A stretch of 64,000 nt of DNA from G963677445 sp963678275 (GTDB taxonomy: Bacteria; Bacteroidota; Ignavibacteria; Ignavibacteriales; Melioribacteraceae): NCBI GenBank assembly GCA_963678275.1, contig OY782765.1:4464001-4528000 (forward strand), in the 5' to 3' direction. Positions within the stretch are counted from its first letter, which is position 1; every line of letters starts with the position of its first letter. The position numbers and the translations under genes were made by a program. Below are positions 61,323-64,000 of the stretch, one piece after another. The notes under the pieces were generated by a model, which was given only the letters and a program-made list of their open reading frames with translations, was not told the origin of the DNA and did no database searches.

Positions 61323-62774
61323 ATGAAAAAGATAGTTTTTTTGCTTTTTATTGCTGTGTCAATAAGCGCCCAGGGGCAGTTCGAATCTTTTCTTGAGAGA
61401 ATTAATTCTTTACCATCAGCCGACCGGCAGGCTGTAGCCGATAGTTTCAGGTTGCACGCGCTGCAGTCTGGCATTCCCTTTATTGAGTCCGACAGCGCCA
61501 ATTTTCTTTATTACGGATCAGATACATTGGCTTACCTGGCCGGTGATATGAATGGCTGGAGCGCCGACAGCGACAAAATGACCCGTGTCGAGGGGACAAA
61601 TTTTTTCTATATTACAAGAGAATATGAATCGAATGCCCGCCTCGATTACAAGTTTGTTGTTAATGAAAGCAACTGGATACTCGATCCTCTGAATCCGAAT
61701 ACCTGCAGCGGAGGATATGGCCCCAATTCCGAACTGGCTATGCCCGCTTACGACCAGCCCTGGGAAATAGATTACTATAGTGATTATCCCCACGGATCAA
61801 TTTCAAATTTTACATTCTATTCCGATACATTAAAAAGAAACTACCAGGTGCGTATTTATAAACCTGCAGGTTATGACCCTGACCGAGCATGGGGTTATCC
61901 GACTGCATATTTCCAGGATGGAAGTGACTATATCGATTACGGTTATACAAAAAATATTTTAGATAATCTTTATTATGCGAATGATATTGACGCTATGCTC
62001 GCTGTTTTTGTAACGCCGACCGACAGGAACGGTGAATACGTAGGCAGTGAGAGAATCGCATACACCTACTTTTTCGCCAATGAACTGGTTCCTTATATTG
62101 ATGATAATTATAATACGGCGGAAGAATCGCGCCTTCGCGCGGTAATAGGCGATTCTTACGGAGGAAATATCAGCGCGAGAATAAGTTATTATAATTCCTC
62201 TGTTTTCGGGAAATGCGGAATTCACTCGGGAGCTTTTTCACCAAATAGTTATGAAACTTTTAATATCTGGATGAACAATAACACCCGTGATGTTGATTTT
62301 TACTCCGTCTGGGGCACATACGAAAGTCTTTACGGCACGATGAGAAATTTTCGCGATTCCCTTACGTTAAAAGGTTATGACTTCTTATGGGGGGAATTCC
62401 CGGAAGGTCATAGCTGGGGTTTATGGAGAGCGACAATCGGGAATATGCTCGCGCATTTCTTTCCTCCCGGAATTGTTTCAATAGAAGACAGGCAGGATGA
62501 TTTCGCGTCAATGGATTTTTCACTTGAGCAGAACTACCCCAATCCTTTTAACCCCTCAACGAAAATTTCATTTAGTCTGAAAGAAGCCGGACATGTTAAA
62601 CTTGAAATAATCAACCTACTCGGTCAGGTTGTTACAATTCTGCAAAACGGGAATATGAATTCAGGCAAACATCAGCTTACTTTCAACGCAGGAAACCTTT
62701 CAGGAGGATGTTATTTTTACCGGCTGACAGCGGGGAATAATATCTTTACGAAAAAAATGATGCTTTTGAAATAA
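61323..62774 (+). CDS. Secreted Fes-like esterase with T9SS sorting domain (paralogue)
   Basis: The 483-aa protein parallels 19797-21242: signal peptide (MKKIVFLLFIAVSISAQG), an E-set/CBM48-like domain (AYLAGDMNGWSADSDKM), and an esterase D/enterochelin-esterase hydrolase (YQVRIYKPAGYDPD, YFQDGSDYIDYG, nucleophile elbow GDSYGG, acid-His region EGHSWGLWRA). A canonical T9SS sorting domain follows (EQNYPNPFNPSTK, ending KKMMLLK). The motif EFPEGHSWG places the catalytic His. It is exported and hydrolyses an unknown ester outside the cell. AAGGTGAGG lies just upstream of the ATG. Confidence 0.9.
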   Translation: MKKIVFLLFIAVSISAQGQFESFLERINSLPSADRQAVADSFRLHALQSGIPFIESDSANFLYYGSDTLAYLAGDMNGWSADSDKMTRVEGTNFFYITREYESNARLDYKFVVNESNWILDPLNPNTCSGGYGPNSELAMPAYDQPWEIDYYSDYPHGSISNFTFYSDTLKRNYQVRIYKPAGYDPDRAWGYPTAYFQDGSDYIDYGYTKNILDNLYYANDIDAMLAVFVTPTDRNGEYVGSERIAYTYFFANELVPYIDDNYNTAEESRLRAVIGDSYGGNISARISYYNSSVFGKCGIHSGAFSPNSYETFNIWMNNNTRDVDFYSVWGTYESLYGTMRNFRDSLTLKGYDFLWGEFPEGHSWGLWRATIGNMLAHFFPPGIVSIEDRQDDFASMDFSLEQNYPNPFNPSTKISFSLKEAGHVKLEIINLLGQVVTILQNGNMNSGKHQLTFNAGNLSGGCYFYRLTAGNNIFTKKMMLLK

Positions 62775-62806
62775 ATCCATTTAATTCCCGGCGGAAAGGA
62801 AAATCT

Positions 62807-64000
62807 ATGCAGATTCAGGATAAACCGACAAACAACATGCAGCCTCCCGACTGGCTGAAACATCTTCGTGAACACAGTTGGGAAATGGAGCTCCTGATTA
62901 CAGGTTTTGTATTATTCGGGCTGCTTCAGCTCCCCGATTATCTTGATTCGCTTCACGCTTCCTGGCAGATTAAAACAGGAAGGAGTTTTTTTATTGTCCT
63001 GCCCTACTGGATAATGACTTTCAGCGTAAGGATAATGACATTCAACCTTATCGCTCTGCTCCTTCTGAGGGGTTACTGGATAGGGCTTATAGGGCTTAGT
63101 TCGGCTTTTCCGGCAGGAGTGGACAGCTCCCGGCTTCCTTTCAGCGATAAATTCAAGACATATTTCAGCAAAAAATCGATAAATCTTGAAAGAACAACTG
63201 TATCGCTCGATAAACTTTGCAGCACTATTTTCGCTTTCTCTTTCCTGATAATCTTCATGACGATATCCTTTTTGTTGTTTTTTTTCGTTTTTGTGTTTGC
63301 CGCCCTGTTGTTATCCTATCTGATGAATGTGTTTCCCGACGCGCGGGAACTGATAGCGTCAATCTTTGTTATTCTGATGCTGATTTTCTTCCTCTGCGGA
63401 CTTCTTTTCGCTTTTGATTTTTTGGCTCTCGGATTACTCAAGAGAGTTAAAGTAAAATGGTTTTCTGTGCCATATTATTATATTTCAATAATTATCAGCA
63501 GGGTATCCTTATCATTCCTTTATGAGCCGATTTATTATACTCTTGTCAGTAACATCAGAAGGAGAACACTTGGCACAATCCTTCTTCTTTATGTCGCGGG
63601 AGCCTATGGACTTCAGCTTGTCGGTTATAATAATACCATCTATTTTCCGGATGAACTTACCGAACACCGGATTTCATCTCATTATTATGAAAATCTTAAA
63701 TCATCCGACAGAAGGATTATGGACCCCATTATTCAGTCGGATGTAATAAAAGAGAACTATTTAAAGCTTTTTATTCCCTATGATGTGGCGGATAATGACA
63801 GCCTGAAAGCATCATGCCCCGATCTTTATGCTTTTTTTGACGGAGGATTTTCAACTGAACTCAGAATCAGGTCTGCCTCAGATGTGGATTCGGTTGAGCT
63901 CAGTGAGGATTTTTATCAGAACAGGGTAAAAGCCAACCTTGAATGTTTCTCGCAATTTTACACAATTACAATTGATGACTCGGTTTATACCGACCTTCAC
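62807..64000 (+). CDS. Large membrane protein, 3' end outside window
   Basis: ATG 62807 is preceded by GGAAAGGA, and the frame is open for 398 codons to the window edge without stop. After a hydrophilic start (DKPTNNMQPPDWLKHLREHS) there are about six hydrophobic segments (ELLITGFVLFGLLQL, FNLIALLLL, IFAFSFLIIFMTISFLLFF, VILMLIFFLCGLLFAFDFL, TILLLYVAGAYGLQL among them). A soluble part of about 130 residues then follows, rich in Asp and Ser. It may be a transporter, sensor or scaffold; no family is recognised. It starts 32 nt after the esterase stop and may be cotranscribed. Confidence 0.8.
   Translation, partial: MQIQDKPTNNMQPPDWLKHLREHSWEMELLITGFVLFGLLQLPDYLDSLHASWQIKTGRSFFIVLPYWIMTFSVRIMTFNLIALLLLRGYWIGLIGLSSAFPAGVDSSRLPFSDKFKTYFSKKSINLERTTVSLDKLCSTIFAFSFLIIFMTISFLLFFFVFVFAALLLSYLMNVFPDARELIASIFVILMLIFFLCGLLFAFDFLALGLLKRVKVKWFSVPYYYISIIISRVSLSFLYEPIYYTLVSNIRRRTLGTILLLYVAGAYGLQLVGYNNTIYFPDELTEHRISSHYYENLKSSDRRIMDPIIQSDVIKENYLKLFIPYDVADNDSLKASCPDLYAFFDGGFSTELRIRSASDVDSVELSEDFYQNRVKANLECFSQFYTITIDDSVYTDLH

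Noticed and set aside
1..64000. tRNA or rRNA genes
   Set aside because: Reading the intergenic stretches by eye, I saw no cloverleaf with a GGTTCGA-type loop nor rRNA sequence.

Overview
The window looks like part of a chromosome of a free-living, moderately AT-rich Gram-negative bacterium of the Ignavibacteria / Bacteroidota-Chlorobi type. This is inferred from several type IX secretion (T9SS) C-terminal sorting tails with the NFPNPFNP motif, outer-membrane barrels and an Omp85 protein, many PAS-rich histidine kinases, and the repeat families between genes. No rRNA, tRNA or CRISPR array was seen.

Layout. 0-11.8 kb is signalling: the tail of a histidine kinase, a receiver-PAS-GAF kinase, two T9SS-exported beta-propeller-like paralogues, a TPR histidine kinase and a LytS/LytTR two-component pair. 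11.8-13.65 kb (minus strand) is a fluoride-channel operon (CrcB, DUF190, SDR, TfoX C-terminal domain). 13.65-19.8 kb holds long intergenic inverted repeats, a tiny membrane protein, a Spy/CpxP-like protein and an L,D-transpeptidase-like / Omp85 pair. 19.8-31.7 kb is mixed metabolism and envelope: T9SS esterase, PhzF, a HEXXH membrane protein, creatininase-family hydrolase, SDR, a methyltransferase-HicB-methyltransferase-HTH cluster, and a serine hydrolase. 31.7-33.4 kb is repeat-rich and gene-free.

33.4-40.3 kb is a three-gene phosphorelay (1498-aa multi-PAS kinase, stand-alone receiver, receiver-PAS kinase) paralogous to the genes at the left edge. 41-47.2 kb carries an SH3 protein, a DEAD-box helicase, a metallopeptidase-SCO1-PCuAC copper operon and a GroES-like protein. 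47.2-48.65 kb is an array of long degenerate repeats that recurs inverted at 57.8-58.4 kb.

49.1-54.7 kb, lying between these repeat blocks, is an AT-rich defence island. It has a Septu-like PtuA ATPase and PtuB HNH nuclease, then a previously overlooked 31-residue cysteine-rich mini-protein, then an HNH nuclease gene, all joined by 1-4 nt overlaps. The HNH gene is split by a 1525-bp IS3-family element with a 4-bp target duplication; removing the element restores a 249-aa frame. A YefM-YoeB toxin-antitoxin pair follows, with Tyr in place of the toxin's catalytic C-terminal His. The right end has PhoH, a methyltransferase, lipocalin, pirin, a second T9SS esterase paralogue and a membrane protein running off the window.

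The best candidate for something undescribed is the four-gene ptuA-ptuB-mini-protein-HNH operon. Other notable points are decayed genes (HTH regulator with one nonsense codon, receiver fragment, NTF2-like fragment), an L,D-transpeptidase with Ser instead of Cys, and a homogenised 606-bp 3' cassette in the two T9SS paralogues.
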